Part shown: in pieces, positions 12,123-24,100 of the stretch
How positions within the stretch are numbered: the stretch's first letter is position 1
Layout of the letters: each line of letters opens with the position of its first letter
DNA from: Maylandia zebra
Lineage: Eukaryota; Chordata; Actinopteri; Cichliformes; Cichlidae
DNA: 64,000 nt
Assembly (NCBI RefSeq): GCF_041146795.1
Contig: NC_135172.1
Location: forward strand, 36,069,623-36,133,622
Direction: 5' to 3'
The notes under the pieces: generated by a model
What the model was told of the DNA's origin: nothing
The model's database searches: none
Seen by the model: the letters and a program-made list of their open reading frames with translations, nothing else
Translations under genes and position numbers: made by a program

Positions 12123-13790
12123 CATTCAGTTTTGGCCTTATCTTCATCCTGTATTTGAATAAAAGAAACTGTTCAAGATTTTTTTAGTCCAACATGAACA
12201 GGTCAGAGCTCGATGATCAAAGCAGAGCAATGTCATAATGCTTCTGCAGCCAGTACTGCTGCACCTGATGTGCTAAGGCTCCGGTGCCAAAGGATACCTT
12301 GTGTGTAAAGAAGAGACACACGTACAGAATCTGACAAAATGGCATCATTTTACGCTCGGGGATAAGACGCATTGGCCCAATAAAACACCAGAACCTCAAG
12401 CTAAAGGTTCTTAGCTATATTTTAAGGGGGGCAGAGAGGTCTGCAAGGTTAAGCTGTTTTGTGCCAGAATGTTACATGAACTGTACCTTCACATGCTGTG
12501 TGAGATAATAACCTAATTGACTCTCCAATTGGTTCTCAGCGAGCCTGTCTTTTTTCATCAAGCAGCATAATTACAGGCTGTCTGGGTGTGAAAACGCCCT
12601 GTTATTGGCAAAGAAATGTCATGTTAATTCCACTGAATAATTTGCTTCCTTAATCTGAATCCTGTCATAAATGGAAACTGAGTAGATTCCGATTCCACTG
12701 GAGATAAGCAGCTTTATGCAAATGTCTTTTAGCAATAAAAAGACATCTAATCGACTTTTTTTTTTTACGCAGCAGTTTAGTATTTTAAAAAAATGGCTGT
12801 AACTTCAGGTGTGAGAATTTGACCCAGCCTGTGCATGAAATCTGGCTATTACTGTCTTTTCATGTGAATTTTACAGCGTGGGCTTCGGCAACACCGCGTC
12901 TGTCGATTGTTTTGTTTTGCACAGGTTGGCCAGTCCCCAAGGACATTCCCATCATCCTGTCCACCCTCCCCTCCTGGTGACATCGCATAGTGGTAACAAA
13001 AGAAAACCAGGTCCTCCCCCATTTGCTCTTTTGTGTCTCAGACACACATACAGACACACCTCAAGGTGAATAAAGGCTTTTCTTGACCATGCCATTTTTC
13101 TATATATTTATATGTTCTTAAGTTAGAGAGAAAATGAGTGCAACAGCTTGACTGTACAGCAACCTCAGTCCTCTTGTGCCAAGAAAAAAAAAACAGCTGA
13201 ATGAAAATCAATGTATACTTTCAAATGGCAAATTAACTGATAAAGTACAATAACAAGGTCCTCCAGAACACTTGGGCTTACAGAGCAGGTTGAGATTTAG
13301 TTCACGTCTTATTGACAGATCTTAGGACTTTACTAAAGCTCGCTATCCATATGTGAGGGGATCTTTATCAGCTGCTCTATTGTCCTTAATGTCCTAGGAG
13401 AAAATTCCCAGCCAATGTGGCTCATACCAGGTGTTATGGAGCATACTGTACCTCTCACAAATATGAAACTATAGAAAGGCAACCACTGCTACTGTATCAC
13501 ATCTTATTTGGTTATCCACATTAGCATCAATGCGCATACCCTCTCACAAAAAATCAACTGCTACTTTACCTTTAGTTTAAAACAGAAGACAGTCACCTTG
13601 CACTTTCAAAAGCACATTACATGAGTAAATTATAAAATTATGCAAGCTATTTGTCTTTAAAATGTATGTTGCTGTTTAGCAAATGCAATTATTGATTTGG
13701 TATTTTTCTCAAAAGGTGCTCTAAGTACCAAGACTGTGACCTTTAGCAAATTAGAAGTCATCCCTTTATCTTACCCTGTCATTCATGGTG
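12123..13790. other. Gene-free stretch with a candidate conserved noncoding block
   Basis: No coding gene seen. The part about 12480-12740 is complex, non-repetitive and dense in homeodomain, octamer-like and TAATTACAGG-like words (CATAATTACAGGC, CCTAATTGACTCTCCAATTGG, TTTATGCAAATG). It looks like enhancer DNA, but a multi-species alignment is needed to say so. Confidence 0.3.
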
Positions 13791-13791
13791 T

Positions 13792-13793
<2 letters not shown>

Positions 13794-13858
<65 letters not shown>
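13794..13858 (+). repeat. GT dinucleotide microsatellite
   Basis: An almost uninterrupted GT run of about 65 bases. The matching minus-strand Cys-Val or Thr-His frames are artefacts of the repeat. It is likely length-polymorphic. Confidence 0.97.
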
Positions 13859-13859
<1 letters not shown>

Positions 13860-16800
13860 TAGTCTATATATGTAGTCACTGGACCACAAAGAGGGATAGT
13901 TTTGTAGGGAGAGGCAATGTCTGTGTTGCTGAACAAAGGACTTTTCATTCTGTGAGAATACCATGTGAGTCAGCAGCATAAATCAGTTAATTAGAATAAC
14001 AATCATGTGGAATATTTTATGATATATAGAAATACAACTTAGAATGTATAAAACAACTTGAATCATCAACTGTTTTAATAGAACCGATTTCTTTGCCTCA
14101 CTGTGTTGTGCTGGTTAATTAGAACCTGTGCTATTTATAGTGATGGAGAAACTGTAATGTACCCAGCACCGTGTTGTGAGGTGCCTGGAGCAGGGGGTTG
14201 TTTAAGCACCTAGTTAGACCTCTTCTGACAGAAAATGTGTGGGAGGGAACAAGGAGAAACAGGAAGGAGAGAGAGGGTGAGCTGTGAAGAAAGAAAAAAA
14301 TGTTAAAATATGAAATCAACATGTTATTTGGTAAAATATCGACAGTAATTACTGCATTTTCCACACATTTTTATCTTTTTTATCTAGCAAAGCATTATAA
14401 TCTCTGCTTAAGCCTTGTATTGAACAGCATCCACTGGCTACAGGCACACACCGACAGGAATGCACATCTTATGTATAATTCAACTTTATTGTAATTCCAG
14501 TGCTATTTATAGAACTGCATCCTGGTTGTAACTAAAGCTAAAGTTCCAAAAGAACAAAAATCTAGAAAAGGCAAAAGAAAAAAAAGAAAAAGAAAAGCCT
14601 TCCACCTGCAGCTCTCTCCTCTCTGTTCTAAGCACCTCCCCCCAGGTGAGACTGGGCATATGGTTCATATGCATATTTTACCATGTGGATGTCATCCTGA
14701 GACCAACATTTGTACCATATCCACCAGACAACAACAGTGTTTCTAGTATCCCCGCGTTGGTGTTGTTCTGAATCATCATAATACTGTTAATGCAGGATCA
14801 ACATTGTAACCGACCATTCATGATGTTGTGATGTCATAGCTTTGCAGGGTGAGGAAAAAGGGACAGAATGCCCTTCCTCCTGTGGAACTAATGGCAAGTG
14901 TTTCAAGCGTTTTCTTCAATAATTTATACAATATAATAAATATGTCATCAAGTTAGGTTTGCTGTTAGCAAAATTTAGGTCACTTCTATTGTTTTGCTAG
15001 TGATAGTTAGCTAACTTCTTGGCTAATGGAAACTGAACGCTCAGTTAAGAACAAAACCAATGCAAAGATATCAGATTTTGCAGAAAATAACTGCCTCAAT
15101 GCCACCGCATTAAAAAAAAGTTGGACTGACTTTGGGCTTGCTAGTATAAAATATAACAAATTTTTAATAGTTATCTAGTTTAACAATAGGACTATAAGCA
15201 TTTTGGAAAATCACTGGTGTGTGTGCTTCATATCCAGTGAATGTCCAAACTTTCCTGTTACAAGAATATTGTAGATGACAACTTTATATACAAAACACAG
15301 AAAGAATTTTTATCCAGTTAAACAAAAATCAGGTTGTTTAACTGTTTAGCTGAAATCTCAGCCACTAGATGACAATGTGATAATTACTAACATGCTAGGA
15401 TGGTGAGAACGATAATGATGACAGTGATTAGTAGACACAGTGGGGCTGCAAAATTAAGTGAATTTTAATGTCAGCCACAATTTTGGCTTCCCACACCCAA
15501 ATGAACATGATTAATCACAACTATGATTAAAAAATACTAAAACAAGCAAAAAGACTATATCATGATTCAAGGACATGCACCTTGTTTGTTTGAAAAGATG
15601 TTTTAGTTAACAGGAAAACAGCACAATATAAAGGTGATTAAATTTTGTGTAAAGTTTTGCTACATTGTTTTATTTAAAGATTTGTTAATTTTCTTCTACA
15701 TGCATTGAATTTAGGGGAATTTTATTTCACTGTGTGGATTTGTGCATTAACAGGAATGTTGCACAACATTGCATTTTGTGCAAAACATTTTTTCACTAAA
15801 ACTCAATGAATATTCATGAAAAAAACAGGGATCTCAACACTGATCAAAGTCATTATGACACTGATTTTGGCCATAATTGTATCATGTGGTATTAGAAGCC
15901 CAAGGATAAACAGGCTCTCTTTCCAATGACTGGAAAATAAAACTAAATCATAATTTACAGAGCAAAGTCAGTTTGTTTTACTTCCAAATAAAATCACTTC
16001 TAAATAGTCTGGAAAAGAATTTGTTAAGACCTGAAAACTTCATTAGACTTCCTGTTTCCATCTGACTTTCTTTATAAAATCTTGCTTTGTCAGATTTCAG
16101 CTGTGACTGGCTGCAGTTGCATCTGACATACAGTGGCAGGTCATATACAAAATGTTGGAAAGCTTTTCTAAAACTTTTAACTTTACATTCAGCACGTCAT
16201 TAATAAGTGAAACTATCTTAAAAGTATAGTTGAGCATTTTTGGGAAATATATTTATTCACTTTTACCGCATGTTTTTTTTAATGTTAAACATCAAGATAC
16301 TGCTAAATTAACCCTGTTATTGGGATTTATCTACACAAAAACCAGAAACAACACTACAAGACAATAAAGCATATATCCAAAACGCCAGCTAAGCTGTAAG
16401 ACCAGCAAAGCTGATGTCTGCGTGCAGAATCCAGCTCTCCAGTTAGGTCAGTACTGAATAATGCAGACTCCCCACATTTCCGTTCCCCGAAATGGAGATC
16501 TCTAGTGCCACAATCACACCCATTATTCCGCTTGGATAGGCAAAAGGTCCACGGTGCATTCACGCACGCACACACAAACTTTCCTGACACAGGCCAAATA
16601 AATTAAGGGCCTCTGCCAGACAAGGAATGACAGGCTAGTAGGTGCTTTGAAGGCATTACTCTGACAAAAAGATGGATTTCAGGGCAATTGTTAGCTACCT
16701 AACGTGGTGCATGTGTAGCAATCTCAAAGCTTGTTGCACACTGGGTGCAAAACAATGTTTATCCAGTCTTCACAAATGGAGGCTTAAGTGTTTCTGAGGG

Positions 16801-19800
16801 ATTAGTTATTGCGACAAATAACTATATTCAGTTAGCACTTATCAGCCTTTTATTATGGCCATCAAACACTGCAGCTTTTTATGTTTTGTATCATATCTGT
16901 GTAATTAAACCAGATAGAAATGAAGTTCTTATCTGTTGCCAATAGCTACTAGAAGACTTCATACCTACTGTATCAAGCCTGCTTCAGTTTCATTTTATAC
17001 TTCAAATGTTTCACACCTTATTCTGCACCTGCCTCTCACCTGTATATGTCACTTTTCACATTCACATTCACGATCATGTAATGTTTTTCCCTCGACCTTC
17101 TCTCAGCCGTACAGACTCTCATTTTACCATCTTTCCTGCGTTGTTACCGCTCCCCAAGTGCTGCCCCGCCCCACTCGGTTCCCGACCCTCTCCCCATCCC
17201 ACACACCATGCTTCTACCTCCACCCTCCTTTTCTCTGCTTTCTCCTTTCATCCCTCCCTTACTCTCTCTTTCGCTCTCTCTCTCTCTTTCCCTTTCCATC
17301 TCTTCGGGTATTTTCCACCTCTTCTGAGAGTCACACCTCATGAATTATTTACTCGTGCATGTCAGTGGGGGATTTAAATCCGTTTCTTGACCGTTTATTG
17401 CTCAAAGACAGGAAGGCAGTGTTTTGTCAGCGGAAGAAAACTAATGGTTCTTTTAATAAAGGTGATCATTAGATGTCCTTTCAGTCACACTCTCTCTCTC
17501 TCCCCAGCTGACAGCAGAATACTCGTCAAAAAATTAAGGAAGGATTAACAGTGAAAACAGCAGGAGCACAAAGTGTTAGCCGTAAGGACACTCAAGGTGA
17601 AACAACAGTGATCAAGCCAAAATTACATCATCATTTGGATAATTTATGCATAAATAGTAATGTTCATGTAGTTGGATTCATTTAACTAAATCTCAAGAAA
17701 CAGATATCCTCCACACACATCCACTGAAATAAAACATTAACAAAAAAAAGAAAAAAAGTGATTAGAAATCTGCCTCATCCCTCTCTGCACTTGCAGGACT
17801 GCATCGCATGAACATGCACATACACATACACACTTCCCTGCAAAGTGAATGCTTTTTTAATGATGACCTTTGCCATAAATCTTTTTTTTTGGAATAAATT
17901 AATATAAATCAAATGTGACAGAAACTTTCATCTGCTAACACCATCACTGAACCTGCAAACCTGCAGATTTTTTTTCGAATTTGCTGGTGACACCAATTGT
18001 AATTATCACATCAAACACCCCCCCAACACCCTCCCCAGTTTTATTGGGTTATATAAACATAAAGCACATCTTCTGTTTCTGTGCAGTAACCATGCAAACA
18101 CACTCCAACACCCTTTTAATTTAACTCACTGATGCATGTCAGTCGTATCAGCACTCCGCTTATTAGTGCCATAGAAATGTAAGGGTTTATAGCAAGTAGA
18201 GAAAACCAGAGCAGTCGAAATAATGATGAAATACAGCATAGATATTGCTAAATGCTACAACTGACTAGATTTTATGGTAAGATTTTTAATTCAAATAGTA
18301 TATCGTGGCACTAAAGCAGTGCGAATATCAGACTTTAAAGAGCACATGAAGCAGTCGCTTTTTCTTTGAGGGTCTGTGTTCGCTCCAGAAAACCTGTCCC
18401 TGTTGGGGGAAGCCACACCCTGCTGCCTCGTGACAGAGAAACTGGGGATGGTGGAACAGTCCTCCAGCATACACACCAGCACAGCACACACACACTCTGG
18501 CGAGAGAGAGAAAGTGAGAGAGAGAGAACTGAGCAAAGTCATCACTGAGGTGTGAAGAGAGGATGAGACTGAACACGCGTCTCTTTTCACCTCACTCACC
18601 CATTTCATTATGCTGTGAAACACTGACACGTGGAAAATAATGGAAACACAAGAAGCTTCTTTGTTTAAACTGTTTCAGATATCCTCACCAGGGTGATTTT
18701 TATGAGGTAAAAACTAGAACTAGATGTGAAAAAGCGTTAGTTGATATTTTGCACTTAAAAATTTATACTAAACTGACAACTTATGGGACATTTTTGACAA
18801 CTGGTAGGCTTTGGTACGCTTATTTACTGAGACAGGGATAGTATTGCTGTGTTGTACGATAGTAGTGTTCTGAATTTCTTAAATATTACAATCTGACAAA
18901 TAACGCCATTATTAAAACAACAGAAAATAAAAATAACACTGAAACTTATAAAAAATAAACTGGAAATGAGCATGAAAACATTTTTAATGAGTAAACACAG
19001 ACTGATAAACACTACTAAACCTTTTTTACTCATATTATGTTTCGCTAAATAACACAAGAGGTAGACAAAGGCAATATAAATGCATTTATTTTGCAGTAAA
19101 ACTGTTGTCATAGTGAAGAAAAATTCTGTTATGCTTCATTGTGTGAGCATAAAAGTAATGTTAGGTGATATATTGTACCTATTTCAGAGACAGTTTACCA
19201 TAATAGCCACTTTTAGACGAATAAACCTCAAGTAATCGTATCGGTGTCGACATCTGTAAAGAATCATGAAGCATCAAAACAGCTAGAGGAGATTTCTCTC
19301 GTTATTACTTTTTACACATCCTAATTTGATTTTCATTCAGATCACATTAATCCTAGTAGAACTATTATTCTGTCATTTCAAAAAACAAACAAACAAAAAA
19401 GGAAAAAAGCACAACCACAAACTGTAGGGATTCAATACAAGTACAAAAGCAGATGCCGCTGTTTCCTTTATAGATACGCAGGCACTGGAAATTTAAGCCA
19501 TATGGCTGCGCATGAGTAATCAGGCGCTTTGTAACTTGCTATATGAAGGAGTCACTTACAGATCAAAAACCTTCAGTCTGACGTGTTTTAAAGTGAAAAT
19601 GAAAACAAAAATATGTCAGCCTACAAAGTAATGTTGTTATCTTTACACCACAGAAAGGAATGGATTTTCTTTCTAATTAGCAGCTTTACAATGGCCCTGT
19701 GCTGATGACCACACCCTGAGCTGCTGGTGTTCACATGTATGTCTCCCACTTTCACCAGCCAACCCCACCCCCATCTCTCCTCCACAAGGAGCAACATAGC

Positions 19801-20890
19801 CGCAGTGTTATACAACGCTTCTTGTGCCGTGAACCCTTCTTTTGTCCCAGTCTTTAAAATCGACTGTAGCCTGCGTGCTGAACCTGCTGCTGAGTTATCA
19901 AAGTCTTAATGTCGAGAATGCATTACACAGGTTTATAAGGTGGAGATCAGTTACAACCAGAGCTATACTCAATAATAGACTGCAAGTACATGTTTGTGTT
20001 CATTTTTTGTTAGAACTCAGTATTATTGTATTTACAGTACATGTATTATACTTGAGGGTGGAGTCAAATAAAAAAACAAACAAATCCAGATTTTTGCACT
20101 ATTTCCAGCAGAGACACAATGAAACAAGATCAAGTTCTAATTTTTTACTGACAGGCTCCTTGAAATAAAAACAAATTAACTGCCTCAAAAGATGCACAGT
20201 CAGCTGTACATGAATGCATTGACAGACTGTTCGCTCAAGCAAGGTGTGCTGTCTTGTTCAGACAAAAATTCGGACTCAGCAGAATGCAAAGAAAACACCA
20301 CTCATACTCATACACAGTTACTGTCCTTCTTGTGTTTCCTCAGTGATACAAGCTGTCACTTATTATGAAAATGCTACTTATACCTCATCTTACTGTGTCA
20401 CACATTTTCTGAAGACTCATATTGTATGTCAATAAAAGAGGCAGATGGATCATAAGATAATGTAAAGGTGCAGAAGATTGATGTATCAACAAACATCTAT
20501 ATTAATAACAGTGTAACTGAGGAGATGACGTAGAAATTTGCAAAGTAATTTTCACTTTGTTTTCATTCACCAATGTTTTATAGATTAAAAAGAATACCAG
20601 ATTGTATTCATAGCAGCAACACATTGTCCAAGGAGGTGGCTGGGACGCTGGCCAGCTGTTGTGTGGGAACAAAGTGCCACCAACTGGTAAAAAATGATAT
20701 AAATTGGATTGTATAATTATTATTATTATTATTATTAAGATAGATACGTCTTTGGCAAAACAAAGTACTGATTATTTTGTCACTCTATACACATAACAAT
20801 TCTCTGGTGAAACCTATGCACTTGTGAATGCAGTCTTTATGCTGGGGTACAATTAGATATTTATACTTATATTTATATTATTATAGCATC
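13860..20890. other. Long gene-free, AT-rich intergenic region
   Basis: About 7 kb with no coding region I can support. It includes a pyrimidine-rich stretch at about 17100-17330 (C/T-rich frames there are compositional), a GA-rich run near 18500-18530, a short ATT run near 20718-20738, and a relative of the 8020 repeat near 16233. Blocks about 17340-17480 and 19640-19740 look less repetitive and might be conserved noncoding DNA, without proof. Confidence 0.4.
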
Positions 20891-20894
20891 AAGT

Positions 20895-21065
20895 TATGAA
20901 GTGGGCGTTGCCACAGCAGGTAATTCCATATGTTTGATTCGGCAGACTTTTGACATCAGCTGCCCTTCCAAACGCAAACCTCAAATCAGTTTTTCATCTC
21001 GAGCTGAAATCGAACCGGCGACCTTCCGCTCCCTAATGCGTAAACCGCTACACTACACTCACTCG
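20895..21065 (-). mobile_element. tRNA-derived SINE immediately upstream of taf5
   Basis: On the minus strand the tRNA-like head carries an A-box-like TAGTGTAGCGG (complement of about 21046-21057) and a B box GGTTCGATTTC (complement of 21006-21016), followed by a body ending in a GGAAGGGCA... CTGTGGCAACGCCC-like tail. That tail resembles the CTGTGGCGACCCC end shared by many fish SINEs and LINEs. The head faces taf5 and lies about 120 bases from its start codon, so the insertion sits in the proximal promoter. It is diverged from the usual tail, hence old. Exact ends were not resolved. Confidence 0.6.
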
Positions 21066-21181
21066 AAGGGCGGGACTTCTGTAACACCACGCTCACTGGT
21101 AAGAACCAATCATATGTCTTGGTCTTGTACGGTTAGTGTTTTCCGTTGATTTACGTCGCACATGCGCAATTCATTCTGAAA
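21066..21181 (+). promoter_or_regulatory. taf5: taf5 proximal promoter / 5' UTR
   Basis: Between the SINE and the taf5 start lie a GC box (GGGCGGGAC, about 21069), a CCAAT word (ACCAATCAT), a CRE-like TTTACGTCGC and an NRF1-like GCACATGCGCAA about 15-25 bases before the ATG. No TATA box is evident. This is the usual architecture of a housekeeping promoter with dispersed starts. Which base transcription starts at cannot be read from the sequence. Confidence 0.5.
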
Positions 21182-24100
21182 ATGGCGGCCGTACAAGGTG
21201 GTATGAGCGACGCTGACATAGAAACGGACATTAAAACAGAACCATCAACCGATGGCTTTGGAAATAACAATGCTAACGATGGTAGAGTGCTCTCTGCGTC
21301 TCCCGGCTCCGGCTCTTCGACTGGAAGCAACAAACAAACAGCCGCGGTTACCCCGGAGGACCAGCAGACATTGCTGGCAGTCCTGCAATTCCTCAAAAAG
21401 AACAAACTCATCGAGTCCGTCGAGATTTTGCGTCGTGAGGCGGGATTACCGGAAAATTCACTGGACCCGAAGGCAACTGAATCGGCCGGGGCAGGATCGG
21501 GAGGTGCTGCCGGTATTGTGGACTTAGAAGGCGGGGATGTGAGCTCTCTTCTCAGCCGAGTTACCGGATCATCCTCCGCCGGAGCCCAGGCGCCAACGAA
21601 AGGTACAGTACAGTTAGCTGCCGCTTTTATGTATGAAACACTTAACAAACATCTCCTGATCAACCACGAGTCTGACACAACAGCCTAATGTAGTGGTATC
21701 AGTTAGGGATAATGCTCAGAGCGCTAAGAGTTAAGCACTTCTTTACTACAGGGTGTGTTAACTTCGAGTACTAACATATTCGAAGTTTATATAGCTTTAA
21801 GTTTTACGGCAGGGTTACTTCGTGTTCATTCAGTGAAGCGATTGCAGTGATAATGTGTTTTTAATGTGATGATACCAGTAATAATATGCCGTGTATGATG
21901 TGAAAGTCTAATTGCAAATAGAAAGTGAAACAGCTAAATATATTGTTATTAACTGATCATACCCTTTAAAATTAAAAAAAAAAAAAAAAGGAGGCAAACT
22001 TGAGTTTATATGCGGTGGAAAGAAACCCAGGGTCAGATACAAACTCTGCAGTTTTTTTTAAAGAAAAAGAAGGTTTAGCTTTACCAAGCATCAAAGTGTA
22101 TCAATCAGACTTTTGATATATTGGTGATGGGAGGGATACACTGCAAAATCGAAAAGTTTGGAAACGGAATTTTTATGGTGGTTCGCATCAAACTCGAGAT
22201 TTATACCTGGCATGCATGATAGAAAGTTCAAGCACTGGGCAAATAAAGGCATCGCAGCAATATGCACAATGTTTAAGGGGGAAAAATATGTTGGGTTTTG
22301 AAAGACTGAAGGAAAAATTAGAATTAGGTGAAGATGAACAATTTTGATACCTAAGATAAGTAAGGTATTATTGTGAGGAGGAGGATAAAACTGATCAAAT
22401 AAAATGAGATTATTGAGGTATTTCAGAAGAAAACGCAGAGAAATCTCTGCTTTGTACAGAGATTTAAGGTCATGCAGAAAGACGTCCTTTCTGTATATTA
22501 AAGACAAATAGGATAAAAGAAAAGAAGGAACAAATTTAAGAAGGAACTTTAATTTTTAAAACACAGTGCATGGCCACTAACTCCAGGATACAGAGAGAAT
22601 TTAACATGATCTGTTTTGTTGTTGTTTTCTTAAGCTTCAAAAACTTGGAGGAATGCTGCATGCTGGAGACTGTGTGGACAAATTGATGTAGAATTGTGCA
22701 CATGTATTTTGGTCTTGCCAAAAAATAAAGGGGTTGTGGAATAAAATGTGCAAAGCTTTAGGATATGGAATGCAAAAATCATGCAAGACATTCTATTTGG
22801 GCGACTAGTCAGATGACACAGGACAAAAGGAGGATGGATATTTTTAAATGTTTTTAATATTATCAGTCAGTTAAAAAGCAATCACCAGTATAAAGTGGGA
22901 TCATTGACCTCGGAGCATTGGTGGTGCATTGTTGGTAAAAAATAAGTCTTAAAAAAGGCAAAGTTGTATTTACTTTGTAGTTACATTGACAGTTTAGGTA
23001 ATCTTAAAAAGGATTTTTCCCACGTGGATACAACCAACACACTACTAATACAACCCATCTCATTGGGACTTCTTCATCAGCAGTTGCAGAGGACCAGCCA
23101 GATGTCCGTGTGGTACTGTCAGCTTACAGCCAGCAGGGAGATCCAACTCTTTATGAGGTCTACTACAGTGACCTCAAAAAGTTCATAGAAACAGTATTGG
23201 ACTGTCACAGAGCTGAACTGTCCCAGGTCTTCTACCCACTTTTTGTCCACATGTATCTGGAGCTGGTGTACAACAACCATGAAAGTGAGGCTAAGGCCTT
23301 CTTTGAAAAGTGAGTCTAATTGTACATTATTCCAAATATCAACCACACTCCATTTTCCGTGCACCTTAATAACTTTATTTCTTTATGTTCACCTCCCTCT
23401 CAGGTTCAGTGGGGACCAGGAGTGCTACTATGAAGAGGACTTGCGTGTTTTATCTGGCTTGACAAAGAAGGAGCACATGAGAGGCAACGAGACTTTGTTG
23501 GACTTCCGCACCAGCAAGTTTGTCCTGCGTATCTCCCGCGACTCCTATCAGTTGCTGAAGAGACACTTGCAGGAGCGTCAGAACAACCAGATCTGGAATA
23601 TTATCCAAGAGCACCTCTACATTGATATCTTTGATGGCATGCCACGCAGCAAGAGCCAGATAGATGCAATGTCTGGCAGCTTGGCAGGAGAGGCCAAGCG
23701 TGAAGCCAATAAAACTAAGGTTGGATTTTTACGCCACACATTTGGACGTTTGACAACTTGAATTTTGAACCCATGACCCTATACTGAGGGCATCCAGTAG
23801 CTTTTTAAAATTAAGATAGCCTCACATGTATCTGCCACCAGTTTGAGCAATTACTTCTGTCTTCTTTTCATGTTTCTTTACACTTATATACCAAAACCTT
23901 TGAAATGACATGTCCTTGTTCCTTTGTCACTCACCATGTGAAGGTTTACTATGGATTGCTGAAGGAACCAGAAATTGAGCTGCCCCTTGATGATGAGGAT
24001 GAGGAGGCAGAGAATGAGGAGGGTAAACCCAAGAAGAAGAAGCCAAAAAAGGACAGCATGGGCTCCAAGAGCAAAAAGCAGGATCCAAATGCTCCTTCAC

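Noticed and set aside
13766-13981. Cys-Val or Thr-His rich ORFs over the GT run
   Set aside because: Pure translation of the microsatellite in several frames.
21146-21181. Upstream in-frame start for taf5 (extra 12 residues)
   Set aside because: The ATGGCGGCC at 21182 has better context and matches the family's MAA start. The extension reads through a promoter-like NRF1 word.
21151-21678. 175-residue minus-strand ORF
   Set aside because: Antisense shadow of taf5 exon 1.
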